Positions 8,870 to 17,598 of a stretch of 64,000 nucleotides of DNA are shown one piece after another. Every line of letters begins with the position of its first letter. Position 1 is the first letter of the stretch. The stretch spans positions 2,976,001 to 3,040,000 of the forward strand of contig NZ_BBWW01000001.1 of the NCBI RefSeq assembly GCF_001485215.1. Direction: 5' to 3'. A program made the translations under genes and the position numbers. The notes under the pieces are model-generated. The model worked only from the letters and a program-made list of their open reading frames with translations, ran no database searches and had not been told where the DNA came from. This stretch comes from Leptolyngbya sp. NIES-2104 (GTDB lineage: Bacteria; Cyanobacteriota; Cyanobacteriia; Leptolyngbyales; Leptolyngbyaceae).

Positions 8870-9810
8870 TGGAGATCGAACAGATTGACCACGATAGACT
8901 ATTCAAAGAGCTAATTGCGACATTTTTTCTGGAGTTTCTGGAATTGTTTTTGCCGGAACTGCGATCGACGATCGACGCAAATTCAATTCGGTTTCTTCAG
9001 CAGGAATATTTCGCTGATCTGACCGCTGGAGAAGAAAAAATTATCGATCTTCTAGTCGAGGTGAAGCAGTCCGGTGAAGATGCCGCCTTTCTGGTTCACC
9101 TCGAAGCCCAATCAACCCCAGAATCCTTTTTTGCGCGGCGCATCTTTTTCTACTTCGCCAGACTGCACCAAAAATTTCTGCAACGGATTTACCCGATCGT
9201 CATCTTCTCTTTTGACAAGCCCTACCGAGAAGAGTCTAGTACCTATACCGTCGAGTTTCCCAATCGAAAAATTTTAGAGTTCAATTTTGAATCAATCCAG
9301 TTAAATCGTCTCAACTGGCGAGACTTTATCGATCGACCTAACCCTGTTGCAGCAGCATTAATGAGCAAAATGCGGATTGCACCAGAAGATCGAGTGAGAG
9401 TCAAAGTGGAGTGTTTGCGTCTATTGGCAACACTGCGACTTGATCCTGCTCGGACAAAGCTAATTTCGGGCTTTGTCGATACCTATCTAAAGCTCAACGC
9501 AACTGAGACTCAAGCGTTTCAGACAGAAATTAGTAGAATTGAGCCAGAGCGACGCGAGGGAATCATGGAGATTGTAACCAGTTGGATGCAAGAAGGAATC
9601 GAGCAGGGGATTGAGCAGGGGATTGAGCAGGGGATTGAGCGCGAACGATCGTTAGTTTTAAGACTTCTGACCAAGCGAGTTGGAGCATTACCGCCTGAGA
9701 TTCGCGATCGCTGTGATCAGTTGTCGATCGATCAAATGGAAGCTTTGGGAGAAGCCTTGCTAGAGTTTACTTCTCTGACAGATTTGGAGACTTGGTTAGC
9801 AGAAAGCTGA
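8869..9810 (+). CDS. Rpn/DUF4351-type PD-(D/E)XK nuclease-like protein
   Basis: This 313-residue protein belongs to the cyanobacterial Rpn-related group, annotated as Rpn family or DUF4351 proteins. The N-terminal nuclease-like core reads DHDRLFKELIATFFLEFLELF ... IIDLLVEVKQ ... FLVHLEAQS, placing the D...E-x-K and E-A-Q residues at about 60-90. Residues about 240-255 are an IEQG tetrapeptide repeat, and the last 60 residues form the DUF4351 helical tail. It starts with GTG overlapping the preceding stop (TAGTG), so the two genes are translationally coupled. Family members promote RecA-independent recombination or act with mobile DNA; the role here is unproven. Confidence 0.75.
   Translation: MEIEQIDHDRLFKELIATFFLEFLELFLPELRSTIDANSIRFLQQEYFADLTAGEEKIIDLLVEVKQSGEDAAFLVHLEAQSTPESFFARRIFFYFARLHQKFLQRIYPIVIFSFDKPYREESSTYTVEFPNRKILEFNFESIQLNRLNWRDFIDRPNPVAAALMSKMRIAPEDRVRVKVECLRLLATLRLDPARTKLISGFVDTYLKLNATETQAFQTEISRIEPERREGIMEIVTSWMQEGIEQGIEQGIEQGIERERSLVLRLLTKRVGALPPEIRDRCDQLSIDQMEALGEALLEFTSLTDLETWLAES
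9597..9641 (+). repeat. In-gene tandem repeat (12-bp unit, about 3.7 copies)
   Basis: Repeats of ATCGAGCAGGGG and ATTGAGCAGGGG encode IEQG. They lie in phase inside the Rpn/DUF4351 gene, so slippage would change length by four residues without a frameshift. Confidence 0.85.
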
Positions 9811-10017
9811 GCCTCGTCGCCTGCCCTCTAAGGTTAATTTTTCTATCGCTTGGGAAATCTAGCAGTACAACCCCACCGGAACGTAAAGGCTTCATAATCA
9901 AGCCCGTGAATTTACGGAATGTTCCGAATTCGAGTTTCGCGGATACGATGGGTTTGTCGCGGAAATGACCGACAAATGAGCGGTTAGTGCCTCACGATCG
10001 CACCGGAAGTGTACCTT

Positions 10018-11139
10018 ATGGCTCAAATGGCAACTCAGACTCCTCCCGTTCGCAGCGTCGATGCTCGTCTCGATGTCGAACTGCGAAAAGTCTTCAAAGT
10101 CTACAACGGTGAACCCGCTGTGCGCGGCATCGATCTGGGCATTCGACGCGGCGAGTTTTTTAGTATTCTGGGTCCTTCTGGGTGCGGTAAAACAACAACG
10201 CTGCGGCTGATTGCGGGGTTTGAGAATCCTTCGGCAGGTGATATTTTAATTCGCGATCGCTCGATGCTGAATGTTCCACCTTACAAGCGTCCCGCGAATA
10301 CGGTCTTTCAAAGCTATGCACTGTTCGGACATATGACCGTTTCAGAGAACATTGCATTTGGATTGAAGATTCAGAAATGTTCTCGTGCAGAAATTCAAGA
10401 TCGCGTTAGAGATGCGTTAAAGCTGGTTAAGCTCGAACAGTTAGCAAATCGATTTCCGGCTCAGCTTTCAGGCGGACAGCAGCAACGGGTCGCGGTCGCA
10501 CGAGCCTTAGTCAATCGTCCAGCGGTGTTGTTGCTCGATGAACCGTTGGGAGCATTGGATCTGAAGTTGCGGAAAGAAATGCAGGTAGAACTTTCGACCT
10601 TGCATCGGGAGTTAGGAATTACATTCGTAATGGTGACGCACGATCAAGAGGAAGCAATGGCGTTGTCCGATCGCATTGCGGTGATGAATTTAGGCAAGCT
10701 GGAACAGATTGGAACTCCAGAGCAAATCTACGATCGACCCCTCACGCCATTCGTTGCAGATTTCATCGGAGATACGAACCTATTACGCGGCAAAATCGAA
10801 GGCGCACATCCTCAATCGTTGTGGATTAGAACCGAAACCGGGATTAAGCTGACCGTACAGCAGAATCCAATCAATCCGATGACTTCAGGCTGGGTGATGA
10901 TTAGTGTGCGTCCTGAAAAAATTCAGCTTTCACGGACTCCAGTTGATTCAAACAATTGCTTTGAAGGTCGATTGCAAGATGTGATGTACTTGGGCACACA
11001 TATCCATTGTTTAGTGCAGTTGCAATCGGGCGATCGCATTACCGTTCGTCAGCCTACTTCATCGAATCTCATAACTGCGGACACTCCAATCTATGTCTAT
11101 TGGGATGCAGTCGATAGTTTAGCGTTGTCGGAATCGTAG
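10018..11139 (+). CDS. potA: Spermidine/putrescine ABC transporter ATPase PotA
   Basis: The polyamine importer ATPase, 373 residues. Walker A is GPSGCGKTT, the Q-loop TVFQSYALFGH, the signature LSGGQQQRVAVARAL, Walker B LLLDEPLGALD and the H-loop VTHDQ. The C-terminal 130 residues form a TOBE regulatory domain (VRPEKIQLS). The ATG at 10018 has GGAAG upstream; GTG at 10009 is less likely. potD follows 9 bases later. Unlike the Escherichia coli potABCD operon, no permease genes come next. Confidence 0.92.
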   Translation: MAQMATQTPPVRSVDARLDVELRKVFKVYNGEPAVRGIDLGIRRGEFFSILGPSGCGKTTTLRLIAGFENPSAGDILIRDRSMLNVPPYKRPANTVFQSYALFGHMTVSENIAFGLKIQKCSRAEIQDRVRDALKLVKLEQLANRFPAQLSGGQQQRVAVARALVNRPAVLLLDEPLGALDLKLRKEMQVELSTLHRELGITFVMVTHDQEEAMALSDRIAVMNLGKLEQIGTPEQIYDRPLTPFVADFIGDTNLLRGKIEGAHPQSLWIRTETGIKLTVQQNPINPMTSGWVMISVRPEKIQLSRTPVDSNNCFEGRLQDVMYLGTHIHCLVQLQSGDRITVRQPTSSNLITADTPIYVYWDAVDSLALSES

Positions 11140-11148
11140 GGGGCGAAA

Positions 11149-12240
11149 ATGTCTTATTCTCGTCGTCGATTCTTGAAAACTGCCGTAGCGGGTTGTTCTG
11201 GATTTGCATTGTCTAGCTGTGGATGGACACTTGCGAAAGTTCAGACCGATCGAGCGATCGCGACTTCATCCGATGAACTCCACATTTACACTTGGGCGAA
11301 CTACATCGATCAAGAAGTCGTCGATGCGTTTCGAGCTAAAACTGGAATCAAAGTGACCTTCGATGTGTTTGATTCTAATGAAACCATGTTGGCGACCTTT
11401 CAGGCGGGAAAAGCTGGTATCTACAGCATCATTTATCCGTCTGACTATAAAGTGACTCAGATGAGAAAGCTTGGATATCTGAGCGAATTAGATCATCTGC
11501 GCTTAGAAAGTTTGAGCAATTTACTGCCTCGATTTCAGGACACGATTCACGATCCGGGGAATCGCTTCAGCGTTCCGGTCAGTTGGGGTACAACCGGATT
11601 GCTTTATAACAGCGAGAAGCTGACAGATTCACCGACTGACTGGAGCTATCTTTGGGACAACAAAGACAAGCTAAATCGCCGAATTACTCTAATGAATGAT
11701 GTGCGCGAAGTTTTGGGCGCAACTTTACGATTGCTCGGTTATTCTTACAATTCCAAAAATCCTGAAGAACTGAAGAAAGCTTACGATCGCTTACAAGAAT
11801 TGAAGCCTGCGATCGCAACCTTCACAACGGACGCTTGGCGTGATCAATTAATCGCTGGTGATCTTCTCATTTCAATGGTTTACTCTTCAGATGCTGTTCT
11901 CGCCACTACGCAGAATCCAAAACTCAAATACGTGATTCCTGCGAGTGGCACGTCAGTTTGGAGCGATACGATGGTGATTCCAAAAACGGCTCCAAATCCT
12001 GATGCGGCTTACGCCTGGATGGAATTTATGCTGCAACCGGAAGTGGCTGCAAAGTTGACCGAACGATTGTCTTTTGCCACCACGAATCAGAAAGCGATCG
12101 CGAAACTTCCCCCCGAAGTGCAATCGAATACGAGTCTCTTCCCGTCAATGGAAACGATTAATCAATCTGAATCGATTTTGCCGATGGAGCGCGACGTTTT
12201 AGAAGCATACGATCGCTATTGGACGAAGCTTACGAGTTAA
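11149..12240 (+). CDS. potD: Polyamine ABC transporter substrate-binding protein PotD
   Basis: This 363-residue periplasmic binding protein starts with a twin-arginine signal (SRRRFLKTAVAGCSGFAL) followed by a lipobox-like LSSC at about residue 25. It is probably exported folded and lipid-anchored. The mature part opens LHIYTWANYIDQEVVDAF, the PotD/PotF hallmark, then FDVFDSNETMLATFQAG and VPVSWGTTGLLYNSEKL. It sits in an operon with potA. Whether the substrate is spermidine, putrescine or another cation is not decided. Confidence 0.9.
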   Translation: MSYSRRRFLKTAVAGCSGFALSSCGWTLAKVQTDRAIATSSDELHIYTWANYIDQEVVDAFRAKTGIKVTFDVFDSNETMLATFQAGKAGIYSIIYPSDYKVTQMRKLGYLSELDHLRLESLSNLLPRFQDTIHDPGNRFSVPVSWGTTGLLYNSEKLTDSPTDWSYLWDNKDKLNRRITLMNDVREVLGATLRLLGYSYNSKNPEELKKAYDRLQELKPAIATFTTDAWRDQLIAGDLLISMVYSSDAVLATTQNPKLKYVIPASGTSVWSDTMVIPKTAPNPDAAYAWMEFMLQPEVAAKLTERLSFATTNQKAIAKLPPEVQSNTSLFPSMETINQSESILPMERDVLEAYDRYWTKLTS

Positions 12241-12281
12241 CGTCAGTTTGATGAAATTTTTGCTTCGTTTCTGGGTGTTTC

Positions 12282-12317
12282 GCCCCCTAAATCCCCCATT
12301 CTGGGGATTTAGGGGGC
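12282..12317. repeat. Palindromic intergenic repeat (GGGGGATTTAGGGGGC type)
   Basis: GCCCCCTAAATCCCC pairs with GGGGATTTAGGGGGC around a short loop. No T-run follows, so it is not a classical terminator. This short palindrome type is widespread in cyanobacterial genomes. Confidence 0.8.
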
Positions 12318-12367
12318 AGAAGCTGCAAACAACGCAGCGAAATAATCCATCGAATTCACGTTACCAG

Positions 12368-13324
12368 TTAACGTACGACTGCTTCCGGCTGTTCAACTCG
12401 TCTCGGAATTTCATACGTCCAGAAATCCGAGGCTAATTCTGTATTTGGGAAAATTGCGCGGGCTTCATTGAGCAAGTCTTTGATCTCGATCGCATTTCCC
12501 GGCGCGTACCGAGGGCTGAAATGCGTCATAATCAGCGTCTTTGCTTGAGCTAGCAAAGCAGTTTGAGCCGCCATTGTCGAAGTGGAATGAAGTCGCTGAA
12601 ATGCCATCTCTGCGTCTTGGTGGGCGAAAGTCGCTTCATGGATTAACACATCCGCATCACGGGCGAGGTCGATCGCGTTTTCACAGAAAACCGTGTCAGT
12701 ACAGTAAACTAGCTTGCGCCCGATCTCCGTTTCGCCACAGAGCGTTTTACCATCGATCACCCGTCCATCCGGTAGCGTCACCGTTTCGCCCCGCTTCAAT
12801 TTTCCATAAATCGGACCCGATGGAATTCCCAACTCTTTCGCCACCTCTGCCTTGAAGTGCCCCGGACGATCTTTTTCTGCCACCCGATACCCAAACGCTG
12901 GAACTCGATGCTTCAAGAGCGTACAAGTCACCGTAAATTCCTCATCCTCAAACACCACCCCAGGACTCACCGGATGAAATTTAACCGGGTACGAGAAATG
13001 AGTCTGTGAATAGCGCTTACACGCCTTGAGGTACTGATCGAGTTCAGGCGGTCCATAAATATCGATTTGCTCAGGATTTCCAGCCAGTCCACAGCTTGCA
13101 AGCAATCCCATCAATCCGAAAATGTGATCGCCGTGAACGTGCGTGACGAAAATGCGACGAATCTGACTCACTCGCAGATCGCTTCTAAGGAATTGATGTT
13201 GCGTTCCTTCCCCACAGTCGAACAGCCATACTTCTGCCCGTTGTGGCAAGCGAAGTGCGATCGCGCTAACATTTCGCGATCGTGTGGGAACCCCAGAACT
13301 CGTGCCCAAAAATGTGATCTGCAA
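12368..13324 (-). CDS. rnz: Ribonuclease Z
   Basis: RNase Z trims the 3' trailer of pre-tRNAs, which matters in an organism whose core tRNA genes lack an encoded CCA. The 318-residue metallo-beta-lactamase fold opens [14 protein letters not shown]. It carries the metal site [17 protein letters not shown] (HxHxDH), the exosite-like [11 protein letters not shown] region, [11 protein letters not shown] and LIHEATF, and a final MTHFSPRY histidine motif. Length is normal for the short form. Confidence 0.95.
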   Translation of the reverse strand: MQITFLGTSSGVPTRSRNVSAIALRLPQRAEVWLFDCGEGTQHQFLRSDLRVSQIRRIFVTHVHGDHIFGLMGLLASCGLAGNPEQIDIYGPPELDQYLKACKRYSQTHFSYPVKFHPVSPGVVFEDEEFTVTCTLLKHRVPAFGYRVAEKDRPGHFKAEVAKELGIPSGPIYGKLKRGETVTLPDGRVIDGKTLCGETEIGRKLVYCTDTVFCENAIDLARDADVLIHEATFAHQDAEMAFQRLHSTSTMAAQTALLAQAKTLIMTHFSPRYAPGNAIEIKDLLNEARAIFPNTELASDFWTYEIPRRVEQPEAVVR

Positions 13325-13562
13325 AGCTGACCCGCCTCAACTCAATACACTATCTTCATACTGCCACAGGAACTTGCTTCACACCGAGGCGGTCTGAGCC
13401 AAAGAACGATGAACTTTTAAGCCAGATTACGTGATCCGAATTACAGGCAAAACAAAGTCGCGTATATTAACAAATGTTAGAAATTTGATAAATCGTGGCA
13501 AATTGATCCAGAACGCTTGGCGTGAGTGCTGTTAATTGTTGAGTGAAGACCCCGAAAGTGCA

Positions 13563-14747
13563 ATGGTAAATCAAATGAAGTCTCGATCGCGCTTGAACTC
13601 AATTTCAAAATCCTTTGGGTTAACCCTTTTAATCTGGGCAGCAAGCATCGTGTCGGCTCAGGCAAAAGAATCTTTGGAGTTAAGAATCGCGATCGAACAA
13701 AATGCGCCGCAGGTGAATGTGGGTAGTTCCGTAGATGCTCAAGTGCTCGATGGCTCTCAGCGGGTTCTCGGTGCGATTCAAGGAATGAACGGCTTTGCAG
13801 CACAAGCAAAAGATGGCGGAGTCGCTTTGGATAAATGGAAATCTGGCGCGTTGTGGGTTGTGCCCAAAGATCCAAATGGTGTCGTGTGGATCGGAAATCG
13901 CTGGTATCGCGGTCGGGTTTATTTGGTTCCGACTGGCAAAGGGCTGACGGCTGTGAATTATGTCGATTTGGAGCAGTATTTATTCAGCGTCTTGGGCAGT
14001 GAAATGAGCGGCAATTGGCCCCAAGAAGCGCTGAAAGCTCAGGCAGTCGCGGCTCGGAGCTATGCGCTACACGGACGGCAGAAAGCCAGAAACGGAATTT
14101 TCGACCTTGGTAATACACAAGGATGGCAAGTGTATAACGGGATTCAAGCCGAATCGAGCGGAACACAAACGGCAGTAATGGCAACCGCTGGACAAGTTCT
14201 GGCACACAATAATCAGATCATTGATGCTGCGTTTCACTCGTCTGCTGGAGGTTGCACTGATAACTCTGAGGATATTTGGTCAGAACCTCGACCTTATTTA
14301 AGACATGTGAGAAACGATTTTGACGAAGGATCACCCGTCAATCAATGGTCGAGAAGCTTTTCAGCAGCGGAGATTGGAAATCGGTTTGGAGTCGGGAATT
14401 TACAGCGATTGGAACTTGTGTCAACAACTAAGAATTGTGCACGAGTGCAAGAAATTCGTGTGGTTGGCGATCGCGATTCTAAAGTGATTGATGGCGACAA
14501 ATTCCGGGCAGCCCTCGGTTTGAGAAGTACCTTGTTTACGATCGCGAATCAGTTCCAGCCTGTGGCAAGTAACCAGGGACAAAAACAATCGCTTTCGGGT
14601 GTGGTCTTCAATGGTCGCGGTTTCGGGCATGGATTGGGAATGAGCCAATGGGGAGCGTTTAATATGGCGCGTCGGGGCTACAACTATCAGCAAATTTTGC
14701 AGCAGTATTATCTCAATACGGGAATCGTCCCGATCGATGTTCAGTAA
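13563..14747 (+). CDS. SpoIID/LytB domain protein
   Basis: An exported protein of about 394 residues. A signal peptide (basic start, then SFGLTLLIWAASIVSAQA) covers about residues 5-32. The SpoIID/LytB domain occupies the middle and the C-terminus: VDLEQYLFSVLGSEMSG, QALKAQAVAARSYAL-like KAQAVAARSYAL, FHSSAGGCTDNSEDIW, and the closing GRGFGHGLGMSQWGAF. In spore formers this domain cleaves glycan strands of denuded peptidoglycan. Cyanobacterial members are probably wall-acting, perhaps in septum or junction remodelling. The ATG at 13563 is preferred to TTG at 13536. Confidence 0.87.
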   Translation: MVNQMKSRSRLNSISKSFGLTLLIWAASIVSAQAKESLELRIAIEQNAPQVNVGSSVDAQVLDGSQRVLGAIQGMNGFAAQAKDGGVALDKWKSGALWVVPKDPNGVVWIGNRWYRGRVYLVPTGKGLTAVNYVDLEQYLFSVLGSEMSGNWPQEALKAQAVAARSYALHGRQKARNGIFDLGNTQGWQVYNGIQAESSGTQTAVMATAGQVLAHNNQIIDAAFHSSAGGCTDNSEDIWSEPRPYLRHVRNDFDEGSPVNQWSRSFSAAEIGNRFGVGNLQRLELVSTTKNCARVQEIRVVGDRDSKVIDGDKFRAALGLRSTLFTIANQFQPVASNQGQKQSLSGVVFNGRGFGHGLGMSQWGAFNMARRGYNYQQILQQYYLNTGIVPIDVQ

Positions 14748-14755
14748 TGGTCTGA

Positions 14756-14778
14756 GGGATGGATGACCATCCCTTTTT
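14756..14778. terminator. Short terminator between convergent genes
   Basis: GGGATGG and CCATCCC enclose an ATGA loop and are followed by five T. It ends the SpoIID-like gene, and its T-run overlaps the stop codon of the facing gene. Confidence 0.7.
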
Positions 14779-15634
14779 ATGGATTTGAAAAAGTATTGAA
14801 ATTGCCGCCGCCGATCGCTCTTCCAGGAATCGATCGCGGAACGGTAAACGGTTGCTGATTCACAACGGGTGCAGGTTGCTGATTCACACCGAAATTTGAA
14901 GGCTGAACTTCAGCGGATTGTGAAGGTACGATCGTCGGAACCGGAGAATTTAGAGGCGGTGCGATCGGTAATGGAGCAGAAATCACCGGAGCGGTTCCGG
15001 GTGGGATCGGTTGCACACCTTCTACCAAAGCTGAGAAAGAATTTGTCGATCGAGGGGCGGCATTGATCGGGTTATCCAGGCGAATCGTACCTTCGATCGG
15101 AGTTTGAGCGACAACCGGACGATCTTGTGTGGCTAATTTGTCGATCGCTTCTTGGAGTCGATTTGCGGGCAACGAAGCAGAAGCGGTCGAATCAGGCTGA
15201 GGTAATCCAAGCTGAGTAGTTAACGCGCTCGTGAATGCCGCAAACACGCCTTGACCGAATTGAGTTTGAGCAGGCGGAGGAGTAACGGATTCAGTTGGAG
15301 CAGAAAAGAGTCGGTTCGTCGGATTCGGCGCAGTGGAATTCGATGGAGTCGTGGGTTTAATTGTTGGCGCGATCGCTTCTGGTTTAGATGAAATTTTGAC
15401 ATCGTTCATCAACAGCGGCAGAGAATCGATATCGGCTCCGATCGCTTGATCTTCCGCTGACAAGGTTTCGTCGGGGTTGGAAATACCGAGAAAGGTCGCG
15501 AGTTCGGGACGGCTGAAGAATTCCCAAGCGAATAGGACGAGAAATAAAATCGCGATCGACGGTGCCCAAAACACCGGACGACCGAGCGGACGCAACCGAG
15601 CAAGTCCATACCGAATCCATGACGAGTGACGCAT
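14777..15634 (-). CDS. Proline-rich single-pass membrane protein of unknown function
   Basis: This 285-residue protein is not recognised. The basic N-terminus (RYGLARLRPLGRP) leads into one membrane span at residues about 21-40 (VFWAPSIAILFLVLFAWEFF). Almost everything after residue 60 is low-complexity Pro/Thr/Ser/Ala with PIAPPLNSPVPT-like runs. A more ordered patch is FGQGVFAAFTSALTTQLGL at about 124-142. The tail should lie outside the cytoplasm. Related cyanobacterial proteins appear to be poorly conserved envelope components. Confidence 0.55.
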   Translation of the reverse strand: MRHSSWIRYGLARLRPLGRPVFWAPSIAILFLVLFAWEFFSRPELATFLGISNPDETLSAEDQAIGADIDSLPLLMNDVKISSKPEAIAPTIKPTTPSNSTAPNPTNRLFSAPTESVTPPPAQTQFGQGVFAAFTSALTTQLGLPQPDSTASASLPANRLQEAIDKLATQDRPVVAQTPIEGTIRLDNPINAAPRSTNSFSALVEGVQPIPPGTAPVISAPLPIAPPLNSPVPTIVPSQSAEVQPSNFGVNQQPAPVVNQQPFTVPRSIPGRAIGGGNFNTFSNP

Positions 15635-15695
15635 AAGCCCAAATCCGTAACGCTCTACAGCCGATTGTATTCGATTGAACTTGATCGGCTTCTAT

Positions 15696-16346
15696 TTAAT
15701 CTTCCCCAACCGGAGTGAGACAATCCGGAGTATCGTGAGCTGGGCTATTCACGGTGAGCGAAACGGGGTAAGCCTGCATCGCATCGGTGTAGGGATGGAG
15801 CAGCGATCGAGCATCTTTGAAAGTGGGGTCGAGCCAGCGATCGTAATTCTCCTGGCTCAAAATGACGGGCATTCGATCGTGGACTGTAGCGGCGAGTGGA
15901 TTCGCCTCAGTTGTAATAATCGTACAGGTTTCAACGGGTTCGCCATCGGGAGAATGCCAGCGCTCCCAGAGTCCCGCAAACGCGAAGGGCTTGTGATCGT
16001 CGAGTTGAAAATAGAAGGGTTGTTTCTTTTTCTCTTGCTTTTTCCATTCGTAGTAACCGTCTGCCACGATCAAACAGCGGCGACGTTTGAAGGCATCGCG
16101 GAAAGAGGGTTTTTCGCTGACGGTTTCGGCGCGGGCGTTGATGAGTTTGTTCGCGATCGCGGAATCTTTTGACCAGGATGGAATTAAGCCCCAGCGTAGA
16201 AGTTTGAGATGATGCGGTTCGACGATCGCGGGGATCGATTGCGTCGGGGCGATGTTGTAGCGGGGTTGCCAGTCTGGAACTTCGGTGAGATCGAACAGGG
16301 CAGATAATTCTGCGGCGGAATGGGTCTGGGTGAATCTTCCACACAT
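15696..16346 (-). CDS. SOS response-associated peptidase (HMCES/YedK family)
   Basis: This family caps abasic sites in single-stranded DNA by a covalent thiazolidine link through Cys2. The start at 16346 was chosen because it gives MCGRFTQ, exposing the catalytic Cys at position 2; a longer frame (to 16367) would bury it. Other family residues are YNIAPTQSIPAI, LLRWGLIPSW, NARAETVSEKPSF, CLIVADGYYEW and HDRMPVIL (the active-site His). The 216-residue length is typical. The product should guard replication forks from strand breakage. Confidence 0.93.
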   Translation of the reverse strand: MCGRFTQTHSAAELSALFDLTEVPDWQPRYNIAPTQSIPAIVEPHHLKLLRWGLIPSWSKDSAIANKLINARAETVSEKPSFRDAFKRRRCLIVADGYYEWKKQEKKKQPFYFQLDDHKPFAFAGLWERWHSPDGEPVETCTIITTEANPLAATVHDRMPVILSQENYDRWLDPTFKDARSLLHPYTDAMQAYPVSLTVNSPAHDTPDCLTPVGED

Positions 16347-16402
16347 AGGATTTTTTAGGGCAATCAATGACGATCGACGCTGCGTTTACCCGACGACGGA
16401 TA

Positions 16403-16447
16403 GAGACGCGAACACCAAAGGTGCAGCGAAGCTCCTAATCGCGTCTC
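16403..16447. repeat. Small nested palindromic element (GAGACGCGA arms)
   Basis: GAGACGCGA (16403-16411) and TCGCGTCTC (16439-16447) are perfect arms. The inner part holds a CACC-AAA-GGTG hairpin followed by GCAGCGAAGCT. The same inner part, with a different three-base loop, lies inside tRNA-Ser(GCT) at about 36337-36359. It occupies the gap between the YedK-like gene and ilvE. Confidence 0.7.
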
Positions 16448-16474
16448 CACACGGGTTCGCGGTTGGACAACAAT

Positions 16475-17389
16475 TTATCGCAGGTCGATCGTGTTCACCC
16501 ATTCACGATAGCGTTCATCCCGATTTTCTGTAATCTTCGTCAACGCCTCGCGCAATCGATCAGTAATCGGTCGATTCGCGCCAAATTCAAACGTTTCAAT
16601 CCGCTTCACAGGCGTAATTTTTGCCGCCGTTCCACTTAAGAAGACTTCATCTGCAATCAGCAATTCCGTTTTATCTACCGATCGCTCGATCGTTCTAATT
16701 CCCAAATCACGAGCGATCGTCAAAATACTATCTCGCGTAATGCCTTCCAAAATATCCTGGTCATATCCGGGGGTAATCAAATCCCCATTTCGTACCAAGA
16801 AGATATTCATGCCCGATGCCTCGCTCACCTTCCCTTGTGAGTTGAGCAAAATCGCCTCATCAAATCCGCTTGACACCGCTTCAGTTTTCGCCAGCGAGGA
16901 CGTAATATACGCACCGCTAATCTTGCCTCTGAGCGGCAAACTGCGGTCTTCCTGGCGATACCAAGAACTAAACCGACAGCTTACCCCGTCCGGTGACAAA
17001 TAATCACCCAACTCCAAACCGTACACAAAGAAATCCTTCTCGATATTGTGTAACCGGGGCGCGATCCCCAAATCCGACGTGTAAACAAACGGACGAATAT
17101 AAAACGATCGCTCTGGCTGATTTTTCTTGACGAATTCAGTAATGATGCTCTGAATCTTATCTGCTGGCAAATCGTAACCGAGAAATTTCGCGCTGTTGCT
17201 CAACCGTTGGCAATGTCGATCGAGCCGAAATAACAACACTTGATCAGGGTTTTCGGGGTTGGGAATGCCGCGCAAGCCCCCAAACGCGCCCGTTCCGTAA
17301 TGCAGTGCGTGAGTCGCGATCGACACATTCGCCTCAGCAAACGGCACGAATTGATTCTTAAAGTAGGCGGTGGGAAGGAAAGTGTGCAT
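16475..17389 (-). CDS. ilvE: Branched-chain amino acid aminotransferase
   Basis: A fold-type IV PLP enzyme performing the last step of Val, Leu and Ile synthesis. The ATG at 17389 gives MHTFLPTAYFKNQFVPF, the standard cyanobacterial N-terminus, and 304 residues. The motif SIATHALHYGTGAFGGLRG, the catalytic-lysine region around GKISGAYITSSLAK, the EAILLNSQGKVSEASGMNIFL phosphate-binding stretch and the late FLSGTAAKITPV are all as expected. The longer TTG-started frame is rejected. Confidence 0.94.
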   Translation of the reverse strand: MHTFLPTAYFKNQFVPFAEANVSIATHALHYGTGAFGGLRGIPNPENPDQVLLFRLDRHCQRLSNSAKFLGYDLPADKIQSIITEFVKKNQPERSFYIRPFVYTSDLGIAPRLHNIEKDFFVYGLELGDYLSPDGVSCRFSSWYRQEDRSLPLRGKISGAYITSSLAKTEAVSSGFDEAILLNSQGKVSEASGMNIFLVRNGDLITPGYDQDILEGITRDSILTIARDLGIRTIERSVDKTELLIADEVFLSGTAAKITPVKRIETFEFGANRPITDRLREALTKITENRDERYREWVNTIDLR

Positions 17390-17598
17390 GGAATTGGGTA
17401 GAACTTCAGAGTGGAGCGCATTCCATTTTGCAGATAGAAAACGCAAGATAGATTACCTAGATTACCGCGAAATTTCGGTTCTAAGCTTGGATTGAGTCTC
17501 TAACCTAAATCGCTTCCAATACGATATAAGTAAATACTTGGAACTCTCTTTCCAAAATGTCCTTCTAGTTGTTCGTGCCGTGCGCGATTGTTAGTGTT

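Noticed and set aside
12282-12317. Rho-independent terminator of potD
   Set aside because: The stem is strong but no T-run follows and the palindrome is of a widespread repeat type.
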